The position numbers and the translations under genes were made by a program. 64,000 bases of DNA, taken from contig CM020508.1 of assembly GCA_009823395.1 (NCBI GenBank), forward strand, positions 3,058,015 through 3,122,014, given 5' to 3'. Below, one piece after another: positions 10,801-30,619 of this stretch. The notes under the pieces were generated by a model. It saw only the letters and a list, made by a program, of their open reading frames with translations, had not been told where the DNA came from and did no database searches. The stretch comes from Thamnaconus septentrionalis (Eukaryota; Chordata; Actinopteri; Tetraodontiformes; Monacanthidae). Each line of letters opens with the position of its first letter. Position 1 is the stretch's first letter.

Positions 10801-11885
10801 TCCACCGCAAGCACATCATGGGCGTCAACGTGTCTGAGTACATGAGCTACCTGATGGAGGAGGACGAGGACGCGTACAAGAAGCAGTTCTCCCGCTTCAT
10901 CAAGAATGGAGTCACTCCTGATTCGGCAAGTCTCCCCCTGCTTCACTTTGTTTAGTTTCACTTCTCATTAGAGGCTGCACAGAAATGGACTGCAGGCTGA
11001 ATGCTCTCATCAGTACGTTTCCTCATTAACCCAGTCAAGGAAAATGATTCAGGTGCACTGGTACCAATTGATTTTAGTAAAACGCTAACTGATCAGATCT
11101 GATGGTCTATTAGTTTACTTGGTATTTATTCTTATGTACACATGTATTACTGTGTACAGATCAGAGAAATTTGAATCAGGGAAGCTCGTCTGTTATTATC
11201 GGACTGCTCCCGCTGAATAATTTATTTCCTGTGAATCCCTCGAGCCGCTGCAAAACATTTTCACTTGCATCACAGGCGGAAGGGATATTTCACTGTGATT
11301 TGTGGAAATTTACCTCCAAGCTAAACCGGCTGTGCAGCAGAGCGCCGGGCTAAGCCGTTTCATAGGAGGTGTTTGTCTCCAGCAGAACCCCGGCGTGTTT
11401 GAGGGATATATGATCAAATTTAACGTAAGCCGAGAAGCGGCGCTGAAGTGTGTAGCGATGCTGCAATTTTTTCAGCATTCTGCTAACACAACAAACAGGC
11501 ACTTGCAATGGCAATTGTGTAAAAAATAAAATGTACCAAATCCACTTTTAACTTAAAAGTTTATTTATCATTTCTTTGTCCAGATTGAGGCAATGTACAA
11601 AAAAGCTCATGCTGATATTCGCGAGAACCCTGTGCATGAAAAGAAGCCTCCCAGAGAAGTCAAGAAGAAGAGGTAAGAAAAGATTCACACGCTTCACAGC
11701 CACTATGTCTCATCCGCTTGAACAGATTGAACAAATTAAAAAACAAAGGGAAACATTGCTAATTAAGTTTGTTGTTGACCCTCAGGTGGAACCGTGCCAA
11801 GCTGTCTCTGGCTCAGAGGAAAGACCGCGTCGCCCAGAAGAAGGCCAGCTACCTCCGGGCACAGGAACAGGAGGCTTCAGAATAA
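7853..11885 (+). CDS. rpl5: 60S ribosomal protein L5 (uL18)
   Basis: This is a complete gene with coding exons 7853-7855, 8347-8416, 8506-8621, 8745-8879, 8961-9163, 10748-10925, 11584-11672 and 11786-11885. The sum is 894 nt, or 297 aa plus stop, equal to human RPL5. The first exon contributes only the ATG, as in mammals. The protein begins [19 protein letters not shown], contains the core [20 protein letters not shown], and ends with a Lys/Arg-rich tail and [13 protein letters not shown]5 binds 5S rRNA with RPL11, delivers it to the 60S central protuberance, and inhibits MDM2 when ribosome assembly fails. All introns are GT-AG except intron 6, which begins GCAAGT (10926-10931). Intron 5 holds an H/ACA snoRNA candidate and a LINE tail. 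Confidence 0.97.
9489..9876 (-). mobile_element. LINE/SINE 3' end, copy B, in rpl5 intron 5
   Basis: This is the same family as copy A but inserted in the opposite orientation and longer. An ATTC tail at 9489-9525 precedes ATACCCGCTTCTTCC and GCTGGAGCCTATCCCAGCTG. The rest runs through GTGGGAGGAAGCCGGAGAAC to GCGCCACCGTGTCGCC. An exact 10 bp duplication, TGAAGTACAA, flanks it at 9479-9488 and 9877-9886. The open frame across it (9454-9855) is repeat-derived and not a gene. Confidence 0.85.
9966..10107 (+). ncRNA. Candidate H/ACA snoRNA (SNORA66-like) in rpl5 intron 5
   Basis: Two hairpins lie in tandem. The 5' one pairs GTGGCC (about 9968) with GGCTAC (10013-10018) and CCCAA with TTGGG. The 3' one pairs CTGCC/GGCAG and GACC/GGTC, with an inner GCAC/GTGC stem. 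The second hairpin is followed by GGTTACAAAG, which puts an ACA box at 10102-10104 exactly three bases before the predicted 3' end. The size of about 142 nt suits an H/ACA RNA, which guides pseudouridylation. Mammalian RPL5 is known to host SNORA66 and SNORD21 in introns, so a homologue of SNORA66 is likely. The H box between the hairpins (near ACAGAG) is imperfect. Confidence 0.6.
11235..11370 (+). ncRNA. Possible structured RNA in rpl5 intron 6
   Basis: Two nested stem-loops are visible. In the first, ATCCC (11235-11239), CCGC and TGCAA pair with TTGCA, GCGG and GGGAT (11282-11286). In the second, ACCTCC (11312-11317) and CGGCT pair with AGCCG and GGAGGT (11365-11370). The two-hairpin layout resembles an H/ACA snoRNA, but no ACA box follows the second stem and no convincing hinge box is seen, so the call is weak. 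Confidence 0.2.
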
Positions 11886-11916
11886 GATGCTGGTCTGCGT
11901 CACAAAAAATTTGTTC

Positions 11917-11922
11917 AATAAA
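11917..11922 (+). other. rpl5 polyadenylation signal
   Basis: A canonical AATAAA lies 32 bases after the rpl5 stop codon, giving a very short 3' UTR as usual for ribosomal-protein genes. It sits about 725 bp from the convergent dipk1a stop codon. Confidence 0.85.
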
Positions 11923-12419
11923 TTTATTGAAAAAGCCACATGCTCTCGTGTATTTCCCTTTTTTCTTAAATTGGCGCCAGCATTCTCTGTATCCCTGACT
12001 CGAATACACTTAGAAAAGGCCACTCTGTATTTCACCAGGTCCCATAAACACCAACTGTATTTAGATGTTTTTCTTCCTGCCAGAAGTTGAGCAACCATGT
12101 GTGATTCATTCAACACATTTAGGCCACCTTAAAAAAAACCACCTCCTGCTAAAAGTGATGCTTTGATTAATCTTCTATATTTTGGAAACTGACAAAAAAG
12201 AGAGAAGCCACCACCTGCCTGTCGGTGTCAACACTAAAATGGGACTGGTGTGACTGCCATTTGTGATGTCACTAAGGGCTCATTACCAGAACTTTTATCG
12301 CTCACTCTCTGAAAAGTTATAGTGGATAGTTCAAGACAGGAAACGGTCACTGATTATTGATGGAATTGGTAAAGCGGACCTTAGACCTTTTTAGTCTGCT
12401 GATCTGGTACCAGTTTTTA

Positions 12420-12645
12420 TTGTCTTTTTATTTATTTATTTTTTTATATATTTTTTTAAAAATGCACTAATATTTTCCTCCCTTATTTAACAAAATTCAC
12501 TCAAAAGTTAATTTAATGACATTGATATTCCTGAAGTATTAAAGGATAAATTTAACTAGTTCTATGCAGTTGAACGCAGGAAACATCTTGAGATTTCACA
12601 GTGAATTTCACAGTCCAGCAATTTAAAATTTGTGCTTTTTTTTCT
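12420..12645 (-). other. Likely dipk1a 3' UTR and polyadenylation region
   Basis: On the minus strand several AATAAA-type signals (TTTATT on the plus strand) cluster at about 12418-12440, roughly 210-230 nt beyond the dipk1a stop. This would end dipk1a well before rpl5, so the two convergent transcripts need not overlap. The U-rich minus-strand and plus-strand tracts here are otherwise featureless. Confidence 0.45.
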
Positions 12646-21839
<9,194 letters not shown>

Positions 21840-22232
21840 GGCAGGAGCAGCACATGTCACACGGAGCTGCAGCGGGAGGAGAAGGAGAGGAGGCGGAGGA
21901 GGCCGAGGAGGAGGAGGAGGACGAGGAAGAGGAATCAGCCCCGCCGGAGTTTGATGCGCGGTGTCAGGCAACGCCGCTGGAGCTTGTGCGCGCGCGTGCG
22001 CGCGTGCGTGGAAATGTTTCCGCGGTGGTTGGCTGTGTCTGATCGTGTGCGCGCGCGCGCGTTCGTGCGTATACGTGGGGACCGACAGTCGGCGGGGGGA
22101 GCCGCGCACCGGCAGGGAAGTCTGCAGGGGCGTGCAGACGGGGGGAGAGGGGCGTGTCTGAGCATAGCGAATCCCACCACTGCTAGCCAAGAGAGGAGAC
22201 GTTTGTCAGATCAGAAATATCAGAAGATGACA

Positions 22233-22251
22233 GCACACTAGGTGGCGCTAC
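22233..22251 (+). promoter_or_regulatory. Putative CTCF site
   Basis: CACACTAGGTGGCGCTAC closely follows the vertebrate CTCF core (C-rich, then AGGTGGCGC). It lies just upstream of the dipk1a CpG region, a sensible place for an insulator or promoter anchor. Motif match only. Confidence 0.4.
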
Positions 22252-22629
22252 AGCTCCAGCGGCCATTGTTTTTATTCGGTTTCTTGTGTTTTTAAATCAT
22301 CAGTTTCTTGCTAGTTACTGGAGGGCGTGGTTTTAAAAAAAAAAATTGAATCCTAAAGGTTGTGGGTTCGATTCAAAACCCGCCGCCTTTCAGAACTGCG
22401 CCAACTCTAACTTGTCCACAGGTGTTAGTGTGAGTGTGTGTGATTGTTTGTCTGTCTGTGTGTGGTGAATGGTATAGATGGATGGATGGATGGATGGCTT
22501 GTTTCATTCTTCTGCCTTCTCCATTGTTAATAAACATTATAACTACATCTTCTTGTCTCTTGTGATCACCATGTGATTATATAGCTATATTAAATTGACC
22601 CATTATGTCATTTTTTTGGGTCACATTTT

Positions 22630-22630
<1 letters not shown>

Positions 22631-22708
<78 letters not shown>
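22631..22708. repeat. (CA)n microsatellite, about 38 units
   Basis: A long pure CA run in intergenic DNA. Confidence 0.97.
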
Positions 22709-22710
<2 letters not shown>

Positions 22711-25014
22711 GACATAATCTGCATTTATTTGTGCAGCTCATTCCTGTTCTAGTCAGTGAGACTCAAATGACTGGACATCTGCTTTTGCTATCACTTTAGA
22801 CCTCCTTCTTATTAATAAATTAGTATTTTGTTGTATTGTTGTGCAGGGGGGATCCCAGTTCAGATGACTGGAAACCATTAAGGCCCTCTATTGTAGGTTC
22901 ACTTGGCTGTCGAAGCGAGGAAACTGATGGACGAAGATTAAAAAGCTTTTTCTTCTCATGAGAGTTTTTCTGTTGCACCTCCTCTGATGGAAGCCGCTGT
23001 CCATGGAGTCATGGTTAGATGGCTGAGATGGTTAGAATCTAAATATGCGGAGTAGTTGATCCTGTTTGTAGGACGTGTAGTTTGTCAGTTAGATGACCAG
23101 AGAGTGAGCTTGTTGCAGCGATCCTCAGACGCACCAGCTCACTGAGGCAGGAGGCAACACTGACATTTGGCTCTGCCGTGACCTTCACTTTACCTCTGTG
23201 GGAAAGTCGGGGAAACTGCCCTGGGGGGAGATTTGTGACGCTTTGCTGGTCGGGGAGAGGAACAAAAATTTAGAACAAACAAAGACGTAATTTGGCTCCG
23301 ACCATCTCACTGGGGTCTCTGCAGGCGTTCTGAGGCATTATGCTCCAGTCTGGCGGGGAGAAGAGAAGAACCTGTCGGATCCAAAGCTTAGTCAAGTATC
23401 AGCGCAATTTGATTTGACTTATTTAACTGACCTACATTAACGGCAGCGTTTTAATTCAGAGGAGCTGCATGACGTCAAGCTCACAGGGCAGCTGGATTCC
23501 ATGACTGCAGTGCTTAAATCTTGCACATTGCAACTGAAAATTCCACCCACGGCCTGCAGTGGGTTTCTCAGTGTTGAGTCGCTGATGTTCTCACACTGTT
23601 CTCCCCTGGATCAGCTGGTTCCAGTTGTGTAACTCAAGCTGCAACACTGTTTGCCGCACTTCATCTCGCCAGCCACATTTTCAGCACAGTTAGTCTCCGC
23701 CCAGTAATATTCCAGGCAGATAGTCGTGCTATTATATCAGGCAAACTCCCACTTATCCTTCCGTACAGCAGCTGAACAGCTCTCGTCTCCAGTGAAGCTG
23801 GAGCAACGAACAGAATTGGATTGAAAGCATTTTTGACCATCTTTAGCATTGCATAACTAATGTTCTTTTTTCGTGACTAAAATTGGAAGCTGACGATTGG
23901 AGATTATCCTAAAAACCACCGAGGACGATATAGAGATTGCAAGCTAAACTGCTAAACTTGCAAGTGAGATTAGCGTAGATGATATGATATCTGCTGCTTG
24001 AGAGTAGCAGGCTTCTGATGAGCGTGCAATATTCATCTTATCAGGACACCAGGATTATTTTTTTGTACAGGAACTGCAGCATCATGAAAATTTGACATCA
24101 CAGCGCCATCTATTTGTTGTATTCTTGCTGGTTGCTCAGTAACTGCACATTTATGTAATTGTGTGTGCATCTCCTCTTCAGGAAGTCAAAGAATGCTATA
24201 TTGTGCACTGACTTCATCGCTTGACATTATCCACCAATGGTCCAGTTGTTTATGTCTGTAGAGATTCCGTGCTGCTGCACTGAAGGCTGTTGAGAACCTG
24301 CAGGGAGCCAGTTTGTTTTGTTTTTTACTGGCATCGGGAAACTATGACACCGAGTGGTGAAATGATATTGCATGCAACATCTTTGTATCACACTGGACAG
24401 TGACACTTCCTGCATCAGCCCTACCACCGATCAGAAGCTTTTGGCTGCTCAGTTCAGCGAGTCATCAAAAAAAGATTAGCATCATTAACATCCCGTTTGT
24501 CCAAGCAATGCCAAGTTGTTGGTTTTTCTGATTGGATCTCCCCACTCCAAATGTTGAATCCACATACCCATGGTGTCCCAGGTCATCCTGCTCTTTGTAT
24601 GCTCACATATTGGAGGTTTCATAAAAGTGAAACTCCATAAACCCACCCAGCAATACACCATCTGAAAGTGTTTCTCTCCTTCTTCACGTGATTGGATGAG
24701 ACCTACCGCTGACATCAGAGGATTGAAGACACATGGGGCTGTAAGTCGGCGTCTCAGGGGGATCCACCAGTAAACGGCGTAATGGGCACTCAGTGGTGGA
24801 GCACATTAGGACGTGAGCATCATTATCAATCATGTCAGACATCGCTCTTACTTTCAGCTGTCGGCTCGGCCGAGTGTGATAACGCAACCTGTATCTTGCG
24901 CGACAGATGTAAGTACATGGAGGACGAAGAAAAAAGATTTGAGCCTCGATAATCGTGTTGCCAGAAGGCCATGAAGGTGTCTTAGCACAGCAGAGCTGCA
25001 GGGGCCGAGGAGAC

Positions 25015-25039
25015 GGAAGAAGAAGAAGAAGAAGAAGAA

Positions 25040-25071
<32 letters not shown>

Positions 25072-25073
25072 AG
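25015..25073. repeat. (GAA)n trinucleotide repeat
   Basis: A nearly pure AAG/GAA run with one GAG interruption towards its end. It is strongly purine/pyrimidine asymmetric and could form triplex DNA. Confidence 0.95.
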
Positions 25074-25289
25074 TGGATGCTGACAAGGTCTTAGTCCTGA
25101 TTATGTAACGGTGATTACCTCCAGGCAGCCCTGCGTGGGCAGAAAAACATTCTGTTTCCATTTCAGAACAAACAATGCGCCAACCTTGGAGAAGCGGAGG
25201 CGACGGCACCGCCGGGGTGCAGGGAGAACATGGGCGAGACAGTGAGAGACAGGAAGAGAGAGGGAAAAGAGCGAGAGCGGGGCAGCCTT

Positions 25290-25470
25290 CGGCTCGTGTC
25301 CAGGATAATTAAGCGCTGGTGATGACTCTTAAGCTTTATTAGCTAGGGATTCAGTCTTCCACGCAGGAACTTCATTAGCACCAATGATACTCGACCTGCT
25401 ATTTAAAACGCACCTGCCTTGTTCCACTGACATCCGCTCAATAAGTAGCCACGGTAACAGATGATGGACG
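25290..25470. promoter_or_regulatory. Candidate conserved non-coding element
   Basis: A low-repeat stretch contains homeodomain-like cores (ATAATTAAGCG, CTTTATTAGC, TTCATTAGCACC) and a TATTTAAA, in sequence without coding potential. The texture resembles vertebrate enhancers. Conservation was not tested. Confidence 0.25.
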
Positions 25471-26454
25471 TGCCGGCCGGCTAGCAACAAGCCAGCGAGC
25501 CAGCTGTGGAACTGAACATAAAGAAAAAAATTCTATTTATATTTTATATTTATATTGCCTGCCCCCTCATGGTGGTGTCCGGCATTACAAGGCAACGACT
25601 GAGCGTCAAATTGTAGCAGTAGCAAATTGAGCTTAATGTTCTCATCAGAAAAAAGAAAAAAAAGTAATGATTAACGTGATCGAACCGTTACAAATATGAA
25701 ATATGAGACGCTTTAGAAAGATTTCAGTCACCGGCCAGATGAGGGCGCTCAACCTGTCAGCTTCAGAGCAGGATAAAAAAGGGTCGGGCGACCAGAAAAC
25801 AACATATGCGTTTTATTTATGTATCTGTCTTTGGTCATGTGCATGTACAGGATGTTCTGGAACACAGCGGCTTCTATTGATCGGATGGGTTCATTTATAG
25901 GCTGATACAGAGGCCTTTTATGGATCAGCTCTCTTCAAAACTTGTCCTGAGGGCAGCCACGATATTTTTCCTAAAATAGATCCAAACACTGCAAACCCTC
26001 CCGTCCATTCTTCGAGTAAGTTTTGCTTTGATTTAAGCATTTACCCTCCTTCTTCAGCGAAATACCTGAAGGTATGACGTTAGTGATAGAGGGCACTGTG
26101 CTATGCATATTTTCATAATATATACATGCACAATACAGGGAGAGCGGCGCCCTCAAAAGTAAACTAGACAACATCATCAGCGAAATGGACTCAATGACAG
26201 TTTGACAAAGACTCGACGTTGCTGCTGACTGTCAAGCTCATTTGTCTGTTTCATATGAAGTAGTAAAGTAAAGTAAAGTCTCTCAGCTGAATTTTCCTCT
26301 TTTCCGCGTCACCGTTCACAGACACCACACGCTTAAGTTGTGAAGCTTCACTGTTATTCCTCTCTGACGCTTCACAGAAAAACCAGCGTTATTAAATAGT
26401 CAGTCTGCCGATATGAATGCTTTTGGTGTTTTGGCCTACGAATAACAACATGTA

Positions 26455-26700
26455 CTATATCACCTCCACGGCCATCAAAGCGCCTTTGGTGACCGAGAAG
26501 GTGATGACGTGCACGTTTTAATCCCTTGCTCTTCCCCAAACCTGATGTGTACGAACTTTCTCACTGTCAGGTTCAACCAGCTGCTAATTCCGAGCACATG
26601 GCCGGATCAGGCACAAGATGTTCGCACGGCGTCTCGCAGGGCTTTAATTATCACATTTCCACCAGCGGCGGTGGCGTGGTGGTGATCCGTCTCAGCTGCA
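26455..26700. promoter_or_regulatory. Candidate conserved non-coding element with TCF/SOX motifs
   Basis: The stretch contains ATCAAAGCGCCTTTGG (facing TCF/SOX-type cores), a TGACGTGCACG CRE/E-box cluster, and GGGCTTTAATTATCACATTT. There is no repeat or reading frame with homology. This is a motif-based guess. Confidence 0.25.
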
Positions 26701-27362
26701 GAATGAAATATCAAGAGAGAGACACACATCTTTAGTTTAGGGGGTTTTGCAGTTAAATTTTGTGCTGACTAAAGACTTAAACTGTTTTAGAAACACTACA
26801 TTTTTTTCTCCAGGATGCAAAATAAGAATCTAAAAATAGAATTGGGGATTTTTTTTTTCTGCTGACAGTGTGTCGAAAGGCCCGTAGGTGGATCTTTTCT
26901 CTCCAGTCTCTCCACACTTGTTTCTCTTCAGCCTGCCTCTGTTTTATCTGCTCCCCATCAGAACTTTGTCACCCGTGAGTATGGAGAAAGCTAAATGAGC
27001 CCGCCTGGGACCCCAAGGGCCCTGTGTGAAACAGACCTCATGACTCTGCTGTTGTAATGCAGCACACTGAGAGGCGACTGTTTCCAGATATCGTTATGTT
27101 CTGAGGCTGTGCTCTATAAAAAAAAAAAAAAAAAGGTCCCGAGCGCCAGTCCGACCGAGCAGTTCACGCGCTAACAAACAAGGAGGTGTTTCATTTCAAA
27201 GGCAGGAAGCTCATTGGGCGCCAGGATCTGACCGCCGAGGCTCCGACCACCGAGGCTCCATCTCCCCCCAGCTGAGGGCGGCCGGTTGGGCTGTACAAGG
27301 GTTGCAAGGTGCTGCTACTGCCGCCCGAACTGTGGAACCGCTTTCAAGAACCTTCCACCACC

Positions 27363-27557
27363 ATGAGCAGGTACAACAGCGAGCTGAGCCAGAGGGAGCA
27401 GGAGATGCTGAAAATGCGACGGGACAGCGACACCAAGGCAACCGAGCTGGTCAAGATGGAGAAGATGCTGGAGCACACCAGGGGCCTCCTGGAGAAGAAG
27501 AAGGAGTCGGCAGTGGCGGACAGCAAGAGCTATCAGGACAACATGGGTAGGTACAGA

Positions 27558-27596
<39 letters not shown>

Positions 27597-27859
27597 TCTA
27601 ACACTCACTGTTTGGTGTGGCCGTGCTCTGCTCTGCGGCAGTGGAGGACCTGGAGGAGAAGGTGCGCTCAAGCCGGCGCATCAGGAGGAACTCCCTCCAT
27701 CACACGCAGATGCTGGAGAGCCAGATGAAGACGGTGAAGGGCGAGCTGGTGGGCACGCTGGACCACCTGCAGGAGCTGCGCAACGTCCTGCGCCGCTCGC
27801 AGCAGAAAGCCGAGGAGCGCAAGGCCGCCATGGAGAAGCTGGCGGCGGGAATGCGGTAG
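27363..27859 (+). CDS. Short coiled-coil ORF, ccdc18-like fragment
   Basis: There are two exons, 27363-27546 and 27642-27859, with a GT-AG intron carrying a (CA)n run. They join in frame as DNM-VEDLEEKV and encode about 133 aa. The sequence is wholly heptad-like (for example REQEMLKMRRDSDTKATELV and QLxELRNVLRRSQQKAEERK types). It resembles, from memory, an internal coiled-coil stretch of vertebrate CCDC18, a centriolar-satellite protein of over 1,400 aa located near DIPK1A in human 1p22. The ATG has a good Kozak context (CCACCATGA) and a TATA-like CTATAAAA lies at about 27113, but GAGCAG at 27370 could equally be a splice acceptor. The TAG at 27857 falls where the family continues. Either a truncated descendant gene or a remnant. 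Confidence 0.5.
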
Positions 27860-28423
27860 ACAACAATGGAGCTTCTGACCAGGCTTGCCCTCCTTCATCC
27901 TCACTCTGGTCTGAAGACTCGAGCTCTGGTTCCTCCTTGCGTTCTCCTCCATCTCTGTCTGGAAGCCCAAGATACTCAATGGAACTCTTATTTATCTCAC
28001 ATTTTGATTGCATGTTGAAATTATTATTATCTTCTTTTTTTTGAAAGAAAAAAAACAATTGTTCCCATAAACAGTCTGGGGTCATTTAAAGAAATGGGCC
28101 TGGTAGGGAAGTCTTAGAGTCTGTTACATTTAAAGAAACAATTTCCATATTTATAACGCTTTTTTTCTGACCTTTTTCTGACCTGAAATGTTGAATATTT
28201 CCACCTCTGTCGCCCTGAATTAAGGATTTTTTTTGAAAGCAGTAATGATTCTAAATGTCTTCTGTGCAGGTCGTTAAATAGCCAGCACAAGGAAACAATC
28301 TGTGTTACTGATCGGATTTCGAAGGCTGTGACCCTGCCTGTATATGATTATACCTTCATAACTTGTGTGTTTGTATTTTGAACAACAATATTAAAACCTC
28401 TTGTGTCTGCAGAGAACATGTGC

Positions 28424-28429
28424 AATAAA
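28424..28429 (+). other. Polyadenylation signal of the coiled-coil ORF
   Basis: AATAAA lies about 565 nt after the TAG at 27859, in an AT-rich stretch that behaves like a 3' UTR. It supports a real transcript ending here, but a chance AATAAA cannot be excluded. Confidence 0.4.
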
Positions 28430-28449
28430 CTGCAAAAAGCTCTTCTGGT

Positions 28450-30440
28450 TGCGGGATCTTTGTAGGACTGTTGTTGAAGAGGAAAAAGCATTTTTTCATT
28501 TGTTGGTGTTTGTTTGGCACTGTGACTTATGGGAACACTGACACCACCACCATGGCTTGGAGATGATCACCGTTTAGCATGGCTGGTTTCACACTGCGTC
28601 ACATGCTTGGAAACTAAGGCCTGACAGCGAGATGAATATAAAAATCTGCAAGACTTTCCACCAAGTCATTCCTTGTTTGATAATCGAGTAAAGAACTCTT
28701 TGCAGTGGATGGAGTCTGTTTATTTCAGTGTGTGTCTTTGTATTGAATTTGTTGCACAATGTCCCATAACTCATTTTGCGATGGTCTGCTGACCGTTGTG
28801 GGTATTTTATTTGTTTTTTAATAACTCTTTTATTTGGTCACAGCAGAAACCCATAATTCATCAGCTGACTAACTGGGAATTAATAATTTTTTTGTGACCA
28901 TTTGGCAGAAGAGAACAAACTGATCATGCAGAGACAAAATCCCATGTCATGACGTCCTGAGGGTTTTGATAGCATCTAAACTACCTTCAGTCTCAACGGT
29001 CCCATTCGAGCCACATTCCCTTTGCCAGTGTGCTCTATCTATGCTGTCTTTCAACTTCCAAAAGTCCCTCTGTCCTCTTCTCACCCTGTTCCATTTTTCT
29101 TTTTAGAACGTGAGTGCTAAACACATTGTAGCATAAACATTGCAATCAGAAGATTTAAAAAAGAAAAAAGAAAAGAGGGATTGTTCTAGGAAGACTTACA
29201 GGAGGGAATAGTTAGACCGATCAGATGCAGACTCAATGAAACTCGGATACCAGAATGCATTTGAAGAGTTGTTTAATATACAATATATACATAATCAGTG
29301 TATATAGATAAGAAACAATGTTTTAGTGCACATTACCACTCACACACACTACCACTCTGGTGGACAGCTGATCGTCTTTCCAAGAAATCAAAACAGGTAG
29401 CAATGCGCTCCTCCTCCTCTTTCGCTCGCCATCCCGAAGAATAAAAAAAACTTGGCCAGTTCGGGAGATCGTCTGTGTTCCGGTCATAATAAACAACGCT
29501 TCGCTTCTGGGAACATGCGGCAGTGGACGTTAAAATCTAGAACCCAACAAAGAAATAGCTGCACTTGGAGTTCTAAAACATCTGAGGTTGGAATTTCACG
29601 GAAAATTAATAAAAGTTACTGTGCTCCGAGCTCCGAGTGAGTCCTCGCACACACCGACCGTGCCAACAAAAACACACACCTGCTGCGGCGATGACTATTA
29701 CCCTGACCGCTTGCAGCTCACTATCGCCGCTCCATACACGTTACGTGTGCTGCGTCTTACGTCATACGTTAAATAAAAAACGTAAATAAACATAAAAAAT
29801 AAAATAAAACCGGAAATAAACCCTGGTTACAACATACTGTAGTTGTGGAAGACCACCCTTTGTGATGTCACAAAGGGTACAGCTACCTCTCCAGGATGGT
29901 GACAACAGCACGTTGACGAGCCACTTTCTAAAACGCTTTGTCCATTTTTGCCACAAGAGGGCCCAAATACTCTTCAACGAACACGCTTAAACACGCTGCC
30001 TTTTTGGGAAGGCTTACTGCCACCCGGTGTTCAACTGGCGGTATTGCAGAGGTCTCGGGTTGATTTTTCTTTTTTCTTTTTCCTAAAGCAATTGAGCCAA
30101 TCACTTTGCGAAGCGGGAATCCGTACAAGAGATGGTCACATGGCATAAGGAGGGAATTCAGCAGGGTGCAGACACCAAACAAAAACAGCGCCCCTTTTAC
30201 AAACCTTTTTATTCTAGAACCATAGGGCTGGACCACATGTATGACGATACACAACGTTTTGCATTCCATTGAACATACATATACATTTAACATTGGCTGC
30301 TTCGTCAAAAAGACGAAACTGAATGTAAACACACCGCGTTGAAAAAAATGGACATACTACTGCTTCTCAGTTGAAAACAAAACGTCGAAATGTCCTTCCT
30401 TGTCTAACTTGTTTACGTCGACGGTTTCTAGCAGGCGGGC
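28450..30440. other. Intergenic at the synteny junction
   Basis: No exon is recognised. The stretch is AT-rich at 28.5-29.3 kb and holds a copy of a palindromic dispersed repeat around 29.84-29.92 kb. It separates genes that are neighbours on human 1p22 from genes that are neighbours on human 2q14.3. Confidence 0.5.
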
Positions 30441-30477
30441 AGTTCGCGGCTTCCTTTTTCGGCCGTTTCCGTTGATC

Positions 30478-30619
30478 ACGTGACTGTGCTGTTGCGGGTC
30501 GACGAAGGTCCACCCCTTCTCCTTCCCCTCCCGACCCTTTTGCGTTGTCTCGCGCCATTGGTTAAACCGTTGCCCGAGCTGTGATTGGTCGGAGACCCGG
30601 AAACCTCCTCTCTGATTGG
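30478..30619. promoter_or_regulatory. Probable sap130 promoter: three CCAAT boxes and an E-box
   Basis: Three inverted CCAAT boxes (ATTGG) stand at 30557, 30584 and 30615, spaced 27 and 31 bases apart, the arrangement typical of NF-Y-driven promoters. A palindromic CACGTGAC E-box lies at 30479-30486. Transcription of sap130 probably starts 60-150 bp downstream with a non-coding first exon, since the ATG exon at 31443 is preceded by a splice acceptor (TTTCAG, about 31420-31425). Confidence 0.5.

Larger units (their letters stand above)
22260..27110. other. Intergenic between dipk1a and the ccdc18-like ORF
   Basis: No coding exon or RNA gene is recognised in 4.8 kb. It contains microsatellites (22.63 and 25.02 kb) and a possible tRNA-related repeat fragment with a B-box-like GGTTCGATTC at 22366. 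It also contains two stretches with clustered developmental-factor motifs, listed separately. The short open frames look random. Confidence 0.6.

Noticed and set aside
22340..22480. tRNA gene (GGTTCGATTC B-box-like sequence)
   Set aside because: No cloverleaf or A box is found; more likely a decayed tRNA-derived SINE fragment.
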